From positions 558,001-622,000 of the forward strand of contig JALRME010000026.1 of the NCBI GenBank assembly GCA_026120035.1: a stretch of DNA of 64,000 nucleotides, in the 5' to 3' direction. The notes below the pieces were generated by a model that searched no databases, was not told the origin of the DNA, and was given only the letters and a program-made list of their open reading frames with translations. This DNA comes from Coleophoma eucalyptorum. Taxonomy: Eukaryota; Ascomycota; Leotiomycetes; Helotiales; Dermateaceae. This document shows positions 35,901 through 48,200 of this stretch, piece by piece. The position numbers and the translations under genes were made by a program. How positions within the stretch are numbered: position 1 is the first letter of the stretch; each line of letters opens with the position of its first letter.

Positions 35901-38900
35901 TGGAAAGAAAGTTTGCACCATGTCTCTACCCTGCTATCTCATCTTCTGTCCTTCCTTCTATCAGCTCAACATCTCGTCACATCACTTCCATTCTTGGTTC
36001 AATTCGGGGTTTAGAGAGTCCAGCCAGGTACCATGATGGGGACAGAGCCGATCTTCCCGTATTTTTCTCAATGGCGAACTTCCAGTAAGGCTGACTCCAA
36101 GGCAGTTTTTCCAGGGGCATGTCCGTTCGGGACAATGGATTAAGTGACTGTATCCTTGAGAGAATCTAAGCAAGAGCATATCAACCGACACGGACCCATC
36201 AAAGAAACGTTCTTTTGCCTCGCTCTGGGATCCACCTTTCCCTGAGCCTCTGTCACTTGATCCAAATCAGGAGGTGATTAGGCATCAAGTCTTGATGCCT
36301 GTGTAGAGAAAGTTACACATTAATCAGGGTGGTTGGATAAATGTCATGAAAAACACGGACCATCTGAGCATATCTGCTCATTATGCCTTTACTCCAGCTG
36401 TCACTTGTTGCAAGATAGGGGCACCAAATCATGGTAAAGCCCGGGCAAGCCCATCAAATTCTCGGAGGACTGGTTCGAGACGAAGCCGCTATCCACTTGC
36501 CTTGGCAACCAAGCGTGTAAAGAGTCGTCTTGAAATGTTTAATTGACATTGGATCATCAGCCAAGTCACAACGCCACCTGTCAGGCAAAGTACAACCACC
36601 TACTACTCTCGGGTACTAGTGATCGTCCTCCAATGCTGGACGCCGTACCGCCCAAACGGCTTTTTCAACCTGTTACCGCCCCCTCGACGGTGCGGAATTA
36701 TGGAGTGTTATCAAGCTCTTTGCCAGGATGCTGTCGCAAAAAGTGGCTCATATGTACTAAGATTCCCACTACGGAGCGGGGAAGCTCAAGGCGGAGAACC
36801 ATTAGAGCACAATTGTTCATTAGACCCGCAGAAGTTGTGCTTATCCTTGCCTTGTGCATGAGACGAGTGTTTCGGCCAGAGAGATAGGTAAATGGACAGT
36901 TGGAGAATTGGCCGCCAAGACAAGATTTTGTATATGCAGCAGTCCCTTTTTCTTCTTACTGACGTTGACTTCACAGTCTCGGCGCATGAGAGACGATAGG
37001 GGCCTTGAACTGCCTTGTTAGGAATATCTGCTCCGTTATTCACTGTGGAAAGCTCTCGGACTCCTGGCATCGTCCCCGCCCTTTGTAATACTTCTTAGTG
37101 CCGGTTATAGGGATCCCGAGGAACTTGTACGATTAAAAATCATCGCTATGAACCTGCGATCTGCAAACTGCTACTGTGATTGAAATGGGTGTTTTGATTA
37201 TTGCAGCTGGACGAGTGGGCGGTTGATTCTGTTCTTTGAAATTGTGTGATCAAACCTTAGGCTTGCAGCAGTGCTTACCTGGGACGAGCCTTCTGAATCT
37301 GCATTTTTCTTGTCCCTGATCTCCCAGTCCTAGGGCAGGCCTAACTTAGGACTTTGTCAAAATCATCTCGACATACTCTTATCGAGCAGCCGTCGGTATC
37401 TGTCTGTTTCCAATTGCGAATATTATACGAATTCAGAGCATGGACAAATAGGTTAGGACTTCTAGACATATGTACATAACACAAATGAAAGGCCATCACC
37501 ACTCTGAAATTGAAATTACGTATTGACACAACCCGCCTTCTCTGCAAGACACCTTTTTGTTCTATCACTGGGGAAACTCCAGGTGCTGCGAAGATACTCT
37601 CTTTGGTGAGAAACCCCGACCATGCGAAAACTCTTCCTCCAACTTGAAAGCTCCTGCCCCAGTCCTTTCCAGCGAAGTGAGTAAGACAGAGGTAACCAGT
37701 TTGCATAGGATCACCTCTCTCTACGGTTGTAACAAGAGCTCTGATCAACCTGTTCCTCTTTCCCTCCGAAGCCACATCCATCTCGTACTGTCGTTGTGCC
37801 AAACTTCGAATCGAACCACGACAAAGAGGAGAGCAGAAGCGGACTAGAACCACAGACAGTGCAACAAGGAATATATAAGATGTCTCTCTACAATTGACGA
37901 GCTAGAAACTGTAGAGCTTTAGCAAACAAGCCCCCTCCCCCCTTCCTCTCTGCGACGCAATTAGAAAGAAAGAGTAGACAAAGCCGGCCTTTCGAGAATA
38001 TGAAGCTATACCGACCACTTGCCCAGAAAGCACAACAACACCACATCCCTCACTACAATCCCCCCTCCTCCTTCCTATGCACTTCGAAATTTAATATATT
38101 GTAAATCTGCTCCAGATGCCCTTTCATTTCAGCTGCTAAGGAAGAGGCTGCTATTAGTTTCCTCGAGAGTTGGGGAGCGGGGGGGGTGGTTGAAGAAGGA
38201 ATCTTAACTTCTCGAGGACCTGCGATGAGGAAAGTTTACTGGATCAGTTCTTAGCATTTGGATGTAGATGTATACTAGGAGGACTGTTATATCCATCCCA
38301 CCTACACCTTCACCAAGCATTCGATGAGTAGGAGCTGCTCCTTAAGGATCTAGAGCAATATACGAAAATAGCTTGAGCCCCTCTTCTCGCAAGCCTCATC
38401 CCTCATGCCAATACTAGACACTATAATACACTTCACTCGAACAATAGACAGGTAACCTATGATATCTGGTAGAGTGTAAGTCATAACTCCAACCGGTCTA
38501 TGTCAACGCCCAGAGGCACTACAAGAATGCAGGATAGCACGAAGAAACGAAAGAGAGCGTTATCCACAATACTCAAGCAGGTCTCTCATGTTGCTGTATC
38601 TAGAGAATATTGAGGCAAAGGGCCTTAAGCATTCTACTTCCACTGTCTGGATCTGTAGCACAGTTCACATTTTTTGTCAAAAGTGTAGATTGTAGTGATC
38701 CTTGACTTTGCATTTGGGCGTTAAGTCTGGAGCTTGACTCTCTTCCTCGCTATTCATGACGATAAGCCATAGCAAGCATCTCAAGTCAAGCCCTCATTGT
38801 TCAGACCGACAAATAAGTAGAAGAGCTGATTATGGTATCCGGCTCAGCTCAGCTCAGCTCATCACTGCGACAGTCACCCTACAGCACCTTCCCTTCACAT

Positions 38901-39477
38901 CTCCCCAAAATGTTCCTCTTCTCCGCAAAGCAACCTACTCGCGCATCGCTATGTGGTTATTGTATTTCGCCCAGATCTTGCCATAACATCATTCATCAAA
39001 AATAAAAAGGAATATAGGATATCTATCTAAAAACTATCTAATTTGGGTGGGCTGCCTCCCTTCTCTGTCCATGTTTCCCGCTGGAGAGCTAGGGGAAAAG
39101 AAAACAGACGGAAGCCTGTCGAGGTAAATCGCTCAGCAGAAGCAAATCGCCATGAAACTAAAAGCAAATACGTGACCATGATGCTATCCTCCTCGAGACT
39201 TGTTTCTCCCAATGCCTTTATTCATTGGATCAAACCCGCGCAGCGAAAGGGACGCCTGAGATGTCTCGGATGAAACTCGCTTTTGAAATTTTCTTTTACT
39301 GTCTTCCTCCCCGTGGTTACATCCTTTTCATGTTCATGCCTTCGTAAATACAAGTGTGGCGGGTTGTAAATAAGTGAGATTCGCTACGCCAGGTTCGCCG
39401 AAATGAGTTTGCGCCGTTATGTGCTATGTGGGAAATCCTAGTGGGATGCTTAGGGATTGTGATCGTGTTCGAGTTCT
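33000..39477. other. Gene-free tract, part 3, up to the KAP104 stop
   Basis: No supportable gene. Short open frames at 33552-33932 (minus), 35433-35900 (plus) and 37341-37853 (minus) lack domain-like patterns. The proximal 37.9-39.4 kb should contain the KAP104 3' UTR and terminator. CACGTG occurs at 34834-34839. Confidence 0.4.
38842..38861. repeat. (GCTCA)4 tandem repeat
   Basis: Four perfect 5-bp units, about 0.6 kb downstream of the KAP104 stop codon. Confidence 0.9.
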
Positions 39478-42425
39478 TCACAAGTTATATGTGGATCGAA
39501 GAGCATTGAGATCGTTTGGAGAAACCTGATTACTTAGATAGGAGCCGAAGTCAGGAACGAGCGACTTGTAGAGATCCAATGTCTGCAAAGAATTAGTATC
39601 AACTTTCAATAGTCAGAAGGGAGGATGCAACTTACATGCTGGAAGATCTTTTGCAAATCCCCAGTCAAAGGAGTCTCGAGCTCTTGAGTGACCTTGTACC
39701 GAGCGATGGCCGTGAACAGCCTCGCTAGATCCTTCTCCATAGCCTGGGGATTCAGGACAACAATCAACAGAAATCCCTTCATCGCAGTTCCCTTCTCCAA
39801 AGTATAGTCGACACTATTGATAGACTTCAAGAATGGCTCCGAGAATGTGGCGAGGTGTGGCGCCAACATCTCGGCATTGTCAAGACCTAGTCGCCCAAGG
39901 GCTATGGCAGCATTTTCACTGACAGATTTGGGAATTTCAGGATTGCCCAAGATCTCAAGGAATCGTTGGAGGAGCTTCTCGACGTATGGTGCAAGTCCCT
40001 TGCCATACTGGATAGCAATCTCACCTGCAGACCAACAAGCATTGTTTACAACACTAAAGCCGGTCTCAATCTGCTCATCCAGGATCGAGTCCAGATCCAG
40101 CTGTCGAATAAGTACAGGCAGCAGAGTTGGGAGGAATGGTTCCAATTGTGGGAAAACATATTTTGCACAGTCTCCAAGCAGAGCGTACGATGATTGGCGG
40201 ACATCATTCTCGGGATCCTCCATGCAAAACGTTAGCAGGTCGAAAAGTCGTGGCTGTGAGCCGGATACGAGGGCGGCCGACTGTTCGCCTTCAAGCGCCT
40301 GAATGATAGCACTCATTAGGTCTAAGCTTGTTACGAGAAAATCTTTGTCAGGGTTGTCTAAAATTGGGTTGTTGACCGCCGCCATATATTCTTCCAGGTT
40401 CTGGTGGATGATCTTGATGCACCTGCTGAAGACAGGAAGTGCAAATGGCGCAAAAGTCTCCATTAATGCCGAAGCCACATAGGAAAGGCACTCCAGAAGT
40501 GGGAACAATTCTCTTGACTGGTCAGACACCTTGTTCCATCGTGTAATTAAGGCCGGCATGAGCAAGTTGATTAGCTCAGGCTTTGCTAGACCATGGCCAA
40601 CATGCTCTGCAAGTGTCTGTACGCAGTCGTATAGGATGAACATATTTCTGTCCTTGTACTTTTCAAAACACCGGACAAACTGGCGTATGATGGGCTCGCA
40701 ATAGGGGGTGATGGTTGCACCAGCCTTCTCCTCAAGGTGGGCGAAAGCTGAAGCGCCTGCTTCTTGGACCCTCTTATTTGGATCCAACATCTTCATCAGA
40801 ATACCCTCCATCATGGGCTCGAAAAATTGCGAGCGCAGTTCAGGGGTAGCCAGGTTAGCACCCCATGAAGAGTATCTGCCTAAGGTCCAACATGTGATTT
40901 GTCGAACAAGCGGTTCTGGGTCGTTCAAGAGAGACAACAAGTACGGGACAAGTTCTGGTAGATGTGGTGTTACAACATCCATACAACCCTCTGCAACAGC
41001 TCCAAGGGCGAGGACAGCAGCTTCACGATATGGCCATTCTTCATGGCGAAGATTCTTCATCAGATATGGGAGGATGGTTTCGAAGACAGGATCCCGGAAG
41101 TCGGTCGCAAAAACATCAAGTGCTGCAGCTGAGCATTTGCGTAGATTCCATCGATCTTCTGGGTTTCCATCATCATCGTCATCATCATCAAATTCTTCGA
41201 TCTCTCCCTCGTCAAGATTGTCGTCGCCGCCACTGATTTTGGCATAGCCACCGTTCTGTTCAGCTTCCTCGCCTCCAGCGCTCGCATTTTTAGCGCTCTT
41301 GCTCTTAGCGAAGGTTGGCTTGATGTCTTCTGCTTTGTCGTCCTCATCTTCATCGTTGCCACCGCCCTCCAGTGTTGCGATATCCTCTTCGCTGTAAACC
41401 ATGCTTTCAAGGAGGACGGGAATAATCTTGTTAAGGTATGGGCCAAGCGAGCGCCAAAGCTCATGATGTTCGCCAACTGAGAGCCAAAATTCAGCAGCAT
41501 CACAGGCCAAGTCCTCGTCTTCAATCTTGCGCTGTTGCGAGATGATATAATCAACCAAACCAGAAATATGGGGCAGAATCTTGTCCGGCCGAACCTCAAC
41601 AATTTGAACGAATGCTCTGCATACTTGTCTTCGGACATCTGCAGATGGATCCTCGGCAAGCGTGAATAGTCGCTGAAGCAAGTTGTCGAGACAAGCTAGA
41701 AGAGCTTGTGGCTTTTGCGGGATGAAGACGTTGATACATGCCAAGGCAAGAGATCGAACCTTAGGGCGCTCGTTTGCAGTGAAATCGATCAACTTAGGAA
41801 TGATAACATTCAGTGGTCTTTGTCCCTGGTACTCTCTGTCCAACAGCTTCTTGTTGTCCTCACAAACTTTAGCCAATGCAGCCATCGATCCCTCTTGTGC
41901 TTCAGGTGAGACAGTGCCATTATCGTTGCCAATCAGTGCGAGCAGTTCCGGTAAGATTTGAGGCCAACTTAGAATTCCTCCGCTAGTGATCAACTCTGTG
42001 ATTATATTTCCAGCCAGGCTGCGGATCGCTGGGTTCTTGTCTTGTAGAGCGAGAGGCACTGATGACCGTACAAGGATCAGGCTGTCCGACGGTATCGACT
42101 TGTAGCCAGTTCGAACATTATTCTTCAGCATAACCGCTGCCGCCGATCGGACCGCATGGTACGCATCTGGCGTGTAACTCAGACCTGGTGGGGGCTCAGT
42201 GCTGGAGAAGAGATATGTAAGGTAGTTGTTGATATCTGGTGAGTTTTTGGCTTGTGCCAGTAGCTATGTCAAAGGTCAGTAAAGATGCGACAACCCGATT
42301 CAGCCCTTGTCTGTTCTACTCACAATCTCTGCCTGCTTTTGAGCTGTCTTATTGTGTCCGCTCAAAGAATCCTTCAAGCAACTTGACAACTGCCGCAATG
42401 GCTCTTCCTGCGGTTGCCAGGCCAT
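39478..42425 (-). CDS. KAP104: Transportin / karyopherin beta-2
   Basis: Three exons (42324..42425, 39636..42263, 39478..39582), all phase 0, encode 944 residues, the usual transportin size. The start MAWQPQEEPLRQLSSCLKDS and the HEAT-repeat body (VRSAAAVMLKNNVR, NPAIRSLAGNIITEL, WPYREAAVLALGAVAEGCM, PLVRQITCWTLGRYSSW) are diagnostic. The long acidic loop of transportin is present in two patches, EGGGNDEDEDDKAED and DEGEIEEFDDDDDDD, just before WNLRKCSAAALDVFA. This loop is known to release cargo upon RanGTP binding. Role: nuclear import of RNA-binding proteins carrying PY-type localisation signals, shuttling through nuclear pores. The small last exon (TLDLYKSLVPDFGSYL...) supplies the C-terminal helix. 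Without splicing the frame ends 5 codons into the intron. Confidence 0.96.
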
Positions 42426-44159
42426 GTTTATTTTGACCGTCTGAAGTCCTGCACAATCGCGGTTGCTCGTTCAAATACACTTTTGCACCTGGTGCTCGTA
42501 TGCTGGCAGACTTTCCGGATAGATGGAAGGTCTTTAGTGGTCGCACAAGATTACTTGTGGTACATTAGATAAGGTGGATCGACATCTGAGGTTAGATCGA
42601 GGTCAGTTTGGCGGTAGGAACAGGAGCAATTGCGCATTCTGAAGAGGTCGCAGTGCAGCGCAGAGACAGAGGACTTACGAATTGCAAATCCAACAAGCGA
42701 AAATCAAAGTGTGCTGGTCTGTACCACTACTGGTTGCTGCTGTATGGCAGCAGAGGTAGCGGGATGATTTCAAGAGCCGTGGGGGAGGGGAGTTTGTAGG
42801 TTCGCTGGTGGCTCGTGGGATGGGAGCGAGAAAAATGATAGATCGACGTAGCCGTTTCTTGCTTAACGAAAAGGCCGGCCCCAACCAACGGTGATGCAGA
42901 CACTCTGTGAAAAATCGAGATTTTAAAGCAACGTACGGGACGAGGGACTTCGCTGCACAGAGGGAAGCGTGGTAAAGTCAGGTTTGTGCTTGTGCTTTCT
43001 GCCTTTGGTGGGGGGAAAAGCCACCTCGTACCAGGATCTGGAGAGGAGGGTAAGAGTGAGAGAGCGACCTCTCGCTTGAAGGTTTTTTGCCTTTTGAGCC
43101 GTATTTTCCCCATTTACTTGTATGCACCGACGACAACAATTCGGCCACGAATCAGAGTTAGATAATAACACTAAATCAACCAGGGAAATTCCTCGGGTTA
43201 TACGGTATGATTCAGATTTGATATTGTGTTCCAAGCCTCACTTTTCAACTTTGGTATGGTCATTAAAGTCGTTCTTAGTGCTACAAGACATGTGATGTGA
43301 TACAATCTCGTACAAACCCATCCTACCAGACAACAAATGTTGCTTAAGTCCGGTCATCAAATCTCATACATTGAATGTAGAGTAGGAGATCTGACAATCA
43401 GCTTAGAATACTTGAAAGAGTTTGGGGAACAACATTTGTGTTCTCATAAGCTCTTACGTCACACTTATATCTACTCTACCTCGTGTTTGCTCATGCTCAT
43501 GCTGACTTCACTCGTTTGCAGGAGAACAACGAAAGGTTTCCGTGCTCTTTTTGGCCATACAAAGCCATAAGTAGATGGGTTGAACGATCCCTATACGTAG
43601 TCTTCTGAGAGTGGACTATCTCAGGCTCGTGATGTTGTGATCCTACAATATAGTAACCCGGCGGCAGTATAGAGAATCGCTTTGCTGTTGTGCTTCCTCA
43701 GTCTAGTAACACTAAGTGACGTTGCACCAAGAGTTCTGGGTATTTGACAAATCCCCGTGCTGTGAAACTAGGGTTCAAAGCTAGACCATTGTAGAAGGTC
43801 GACCGCCATTTGAGCTGCGAGGGCTACGCGGCGTTGCTGCTCATAATGATGATATAGGCGTACGAACTTCCTGAAGCTGTATAAACTGTTTGGATATGTC
43901 CATTCAATTGCCAGCAGCTCCATTCGTAAACCCTCTTCAAGCATCGTGCTGAGGTCCTGGCCAAAGACTCTTCAGGTCTGCCCATCTAAGCCCGCTGTAT
44001 CCCATCAATAACTCCAGTCTCCTAAAACCTTTTGCCCTCATTTATGACAGCCTTGACCGTCTCCTTGAAAACCCTCCCTCTATTTCATTGGGCCGGGATG
44101 CAAAATGTAGGCGCTTGAATCTCCTTACGAATCGCAGTAGATGCTTCAAGCCTGCGCAT
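42426..44159. other. Intergenic, KAP104 promoter and PAC4 3' flank
   Basis: About 1.7 kb with no supportable gene. The first 700 bp should hold the KAP104 promoter and leader. Confidence 0.45.
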
Positions 44160-44710
44160 TCAATTTCCAGCACTCCCCAACCCCTCTCCAACTTCTTCAG
44201 ATTTCTTAACCTCCATCATGACAACCTCCACCACCTTCTTGAACCCCTCCATCTCCTCCTCAACCGTACCACCCATGCCCGCGCTCGCAAAACTTATACT
44301 ATTGCCCACATAAGTCGCCTTTCCCGTTTTCCTAGCAAGTAGCTTGGCTAATCGCGTTGTGAACTCCACCGACGACTCATAGGTATACAGCGGGGTCGAG
44401 AGGGTTTGTCCAGGGTTGATTCGCTGGAAAATGCGAATTAGTTAACTTGCTACATTGCTTTGGGGAGGGGAAGAAGAGGGGTTGAGGGGGACTTGATACG
44501 TACATCTGGTAGGGCATAGACGAATGAACCAAGTGGTGCAGTGGTTGAGAGATCGCCGCTCAGTGCAGTGGTGAGGAAGAGAAGGATGGAGGTTTTGTGG
44601 ATGGTCAATTGAAGATGGAGGCGTGTTTCTGGAGCTTTGGGAAGAGGGACTGAAAGTGAAATTGGGAGGACAAATGGCGCATCCGTTATTTCTGATTGAG
44701 GTTGGGCCAT
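44160..44710 (-). CDS. Proteasome assembly chaperone 4-like protein
   Basis: Two exons (44504..44710 and 44160..44423), both phase 0, encode 156 residues. The beta-rich N-terminal half (APFVLPISLSVPLPKAPETRLHLQLTIHKTSILLFLTT) and the middle APLGSFVYALPDRINPGQTLSTPLY resemble the PAC4/Poc4 family. A C-terminal amphipathic helix follows (EEEMEGFKKVVEVVMMEVKKS). Family role: together with Poc3/PAC3 it guides alpha-ring assembly of the 20S proteasome in the cytosol and leaves before maturation. Sequence conservation in this family is low, so the call rests on size, fold pattern and a few motifs. The start is the first ATG after an upstream stop. A TCACGTG box lies 94 bp upstream. Confidence 0.75.
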
Positions 44711-45119
44711 TCTGTGCGCTATGGTGAGATTGAAGTGGTGGTTCGTTCTTGATATTGAGGAATGGTGATAAACGCGGTTTGCAATGCCCAAGAGAACTCG
44801 TGTTCACGTGCTACGTCTTTGAGCGACTGCAATTGGCTGCTGTGGAAGCTGCTTCCTCACTTCTCTTTATAGGAGCTCTAGTATGTATCACGAGTGAAAA
44901 AGGTAGTATTTGCAAAGCGAGATGAAGTAGCCTTGTGAAATGATCTGATTGAGTAGTGTATGTAGTTTAAGAAATCTCTCGAGTGACAAACAGAAAGTTG
45001 ACGAGCGAGACAGTATTTGGAGCGCTAATTTGCAGCAATTTGAATTATATATCTTTCTGGAGCTGGCTTTTTGTCACACTCTACTACATTACCATCGCTA
45101 GCCTTTTCTACAAACATAC
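44711..45119. other. Intergenic, PAC4 promoter and hydrolase 3' flank
   Basis: 409 bp without a gene; holds the PAC4 promoter region and the 3' end of the acetyltransferase-like gene. Confidence 0.5.
44804..44810. promoter_or_regulatory. TCACGTG box upstream of PAC4 gene
   Basis: A CACGTG-core element 94 bp upstream of the PAC4 start codon, at a distance similar to the palindrome before the UCH37 gene. Function is inferred. Confidence 0.4.
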
Positions 45120-46487
45120 TTACAGCCCCATTTCCCTCAGCTTATCATCCAACCACTTAACATCTTCCTTTGAATCACCCGGTCCGCCAGCCCAATGTCC
45201 CCAAATCGAAGGAAATGCCTCCATCCTTCCCACCCCCTCCTTCATATTCGCCACCTCAATCTCAGAGTCTTCAGGTCTAATTTGTAATTAGTAACATGGA
45301 CATACATTTTGAATTTCTAACTTACGGAAAGTAAAGATCCGTTTTCCCTGGCAAGACAAGTGTCTTAGCCTTGATAGCTTGCATTGCAGCCTTGAAATCG
45401 CCATTATATGGCTCCTGATTAGAGCAATCGGCTGATTGCCAAGTGTAAAGCATGACCAACATGTTCTCCGGGTCTACAGCATCGGTCAATATGGTTCTTA
45501 CGAAGACTGGGATTCTGAAAATATCCACCTTTGCGAAGAGCCCACGCCTCCCAGAAATTCACCATGAAGTCTTCCAAGTCTTTATAGCCAAGGACAGTCT
45601 CGAATATCTTTTCTCGATAGAAAGCTTGACTGAATCCCCACCCAGCGTACACTCTACCCAGTGCTTTCAGACCGACCTCTCTTTCTTCCGCGGTCCAAGT
45701 CCGATAATCTTCACCTTTGGGCAGAACACCATCTTCACAAGACCCGGCAGATGATTGCTTCTTTGCACCTAGTAATGCGACTTTGACACCCTCGAGGAAG
45801 ACCTGGTTGTGTAGGGAGGTCTTTGCTGATCCACAGAATGGCACTGCGATGTCCATGAAATCTGGGAAGCTGGTTGCTGTGGTAATGTGAGCATGTGATA
45901 GTATCGACAAAGACTAAGCAAACTTCACTTTCACTCACCCCATTGGTACGTTTGACCAGCTCCCATACTCCATCCCAGTACTGCTCGAGCATGCTTGACT
46001 CCTAGATGCTCAGTCACGAGTTTGTATTGTGCTTGAACGTTGTCGTAGAAAGTACATTTGGGAAACGGCTTGATATCGGACTGCTTTAAATTAGTAAAGG
46101 GACCTCTTGCTGATTGCATCTAGTTGACTGACATTGGAAGGTGAGGTTGATTGTCCGTTACCAAACAGAGCTGTGATGATAATGTAGTACTTCTTTGGAT
46201 TCAATGCCTGGTTCTCATTTAGTTTTGAACGCAACTACATTTCACACATTGTCGTGCTGACCTTGTCCTCGCCGATGAGCCACTCATTATCGGCAATACC
46301 TATAAGAATCGTTAGTGGAAATCATAGGATACGCTTTCCTGGCCTTACTTCCTGAATACCATGAAGGGTAAATGATTGCAGGCGAGCTTGAGTCCCCAAA
46401 GGTCTTATAAGCTATCTCAGCATTAGGAATGGTTTGTCCAGACTGAAGCTTCCAGTCTCCCAGCTTGAATGTCTCAACTCCAGTCAT
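45120..46487 (-). CDS. Homoserine O-acetyltransferase-like alpha/beta hydrolase
   Basis: Seven exons (46349..46487, 46262..46299, 46133..46207, 45939..46080, 45529..45876, 45326..45473, 45120..45276) encode 348 residues with introns of 49-62 nt. The alpha/beta hydrolase fold has the nucleophile elbow GWSMGA with Ser122. The acid Asp lies in LPGKTDLYFPPEDSE and the histidine in SIWGHWAGGPGD, so the triad appears complete. The oxyanion segment ALFGNGQSTSPSN and start MTGVETFKLGDWKLQSGQTIPNAEIAYKTFG are typical of the MetX/HAT family. It is shorter than Met2 and belongs to the paralogue group often labelled homoserine acetyltransferase family protein. The acyl acceptor may therefore not be homoserine, or the protein may hydrolyse esters. 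No targeting signal was seen. It is divergent from the flavin-reductase-like gene. Confidence 0.87.
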
Positions 46488-47221
46488 GGCAAATGAGGAA
46501 TCTTGAGATCAAATAAATGCTGTTGCGTATGATAGAAAGTCTGTGAATTGGTTATAGATTGAAGGTTCAATCTACGCTTTAATAAAAGTCCAGTTGTGAC
46601 CGACCTAATATAACAAGCTGGTAAGATCTCTTCAGACTCTCCAACTCGAGATATCTTGTGCCTCCTCACCCCTCATATGTTGCGCACTCTCCGACCACAC
46701 TCCGTCGCAACCCCGCAGATGAGGAGGAACGATAAGGGAGATAAGAAACATCAAGGGGGGGGGGGGGGGGTCTAGTTCCTTAGCTAACTCTTGAGCCGAA
46801 AATAATGCAGACGAATCCGATAATAATGCAAACTCAATGAATATCTATGACGTGCGGAGCCATTCCGTCATGCTTCATCCCGTCATCATAGCCTCTTCAA
46901 CGCTAAGCAAGCATGAAGAGAGATCAAAGAAGTCAATTCCACATGCTGCGCGGTCCAACCCGTTCTCTCTATTCATGCAGTTGGCCATACGCATTCCTCT
47001 GAGGGTATCCCAGTAAGTCAGTTTCACCCATCTCTTATGCTCTCGTGTATTTCCGCATCTCTCTCTACTACCCCACCAGTCGGACTGTACCCCACATCGC
47101 CGAAGCATAGCCATGTCTTTTTCTTTATATACTTCCCTAACCCACCATACTCAATTGCCATAGCATTCGAATCCCCTCCCTCATCTCCATACCCACAAAG
47201 AGCCAGCCAACAACCCGAGCC
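46488..47221. promoter_or_regulatory. Divergent promoter region, hydrolase and FMN protein
   Basis: 734 bp between opposed start codons. It contains an uninterrupted G16 run at 46755-46770 on the plus strand. No TATA-like element stands out. Confidence 0.45.
46755..46770 (+). repeat. G16 homopolymer
   Basis: Sixteen consecutive G residues in the shared upstream region of two divergent genes; the length is prone to slippage and to sequencing error. Confidence 0.85.
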
Positions 47222-48200
47222 ATGTCTACCGTAACCTCCAGCTCGCAGCAAGCGCGCATGGACGCCGAAGCAGCCATCAAGCGCAACCCGCACCCCGACT
47301 TCAAGAAAGTCGAAGCATCACGCCCAGCGTTTGCCAAAGACGCAGCCTTCGAAGCCACCCAGACACCGCTCCCAAGCTGGAAGCTAGGCGATGGCGCCAA
47401 CGATAATGGAGCATCGCTCAGCAAGTCACACGTTGAGATTGATCCATACGAGGCAGGGCGGCCGGCGACATACAACTACAAGCTCCTCATCTCGGCGATC
47501 GTGCCACGACCCATCGGCTTCTTGAGCACACGCTCCGCCGATGGAACGAGCACGAATCTCGCGCCCTTCTCCTACTTCCAGATGATCAACCACGACCCGC
47601 CACTCTTCATCATCGGATACGCGGGCGGATTCGACAATGCGAAGGACTCGCTCAAGAACCTGACCGAGTCCGGCGAATGCTGCATCAATATCATTTCGGA
47701 GCATTTTGTCGAGGCTGCCAACTCGACCAGTATCAATGCACCGTATGGTGTCAGCGAGTGGAGCACGAGCGGCCTGACACCGGCTCCGTGTAGCACGGTG
47801 AAGTGTACTCGAGTCAAGGAGGCCATCTTCAGTGTAGAGGGTAAGCTAGAGAGCACAAAGGAGTTTGAGAGCAAGGCCACGCCGGGCAAGAAGACGGGTG
47901 TGCTAGCGATTATCGAAGGCACGAGATTCTGGGTGCGTGAGGACGCTATCAATGACGAGAAGAACATTGTTGATCCTGCGGTAAGTCCTTTCCTGTCTTC
48001 ATCCCTTTGCTCGCTTCGAAAAAGGGATAGAAATGCTGATCATTTGGCTGCAGATCTTGAAGCCGGTCTCCCGCCTAGGTGGGATCACATATGGCCGCAC
48101 TCGAGAGACGTTCGAGCTCCCACGCCCAGACTACGCCGAGAGTGTGGAGAAGTCAGATGAGGCCAAGAAACTGGTCAAGCCGAAGGTAGAAGGCCAATAG
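47222..48200 (+). CDS. Flavin-reductase-like FMN-binding protein
   Basis: Two exons (47222..47980 and 48054..48200), phase 0, encode 301 residues. After a charged N-terminal 75 residues the split-barrel domain begins at PYEAGRPATYNYKLLISAIVPRP. It continues IGFLSTRSADGTSTNLAPFSYFQM and DNAKDSLKNLTESGECCINIIS, the FMN-binding features of the flavin reductase/NTAB (DIM6) family. The second exon supplies the conserved LKPVSRLGGITYGR strand and a Lys-rich tail. Reaction: probably FMN-dependent oxidoreduction or provision of reduced flavin; substrate unknown. No signal peptide. Third positions are markedly C/G-rich compared with nearby genes, which may reflect high expression. It is divergent from the acetyltransferase-like gene. 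Confidence 0.9.

Noticed and set aside
37341..37853. 170-codon open frame on the minus strand
   Set aside because: Random-looking composition and no conserved motif.
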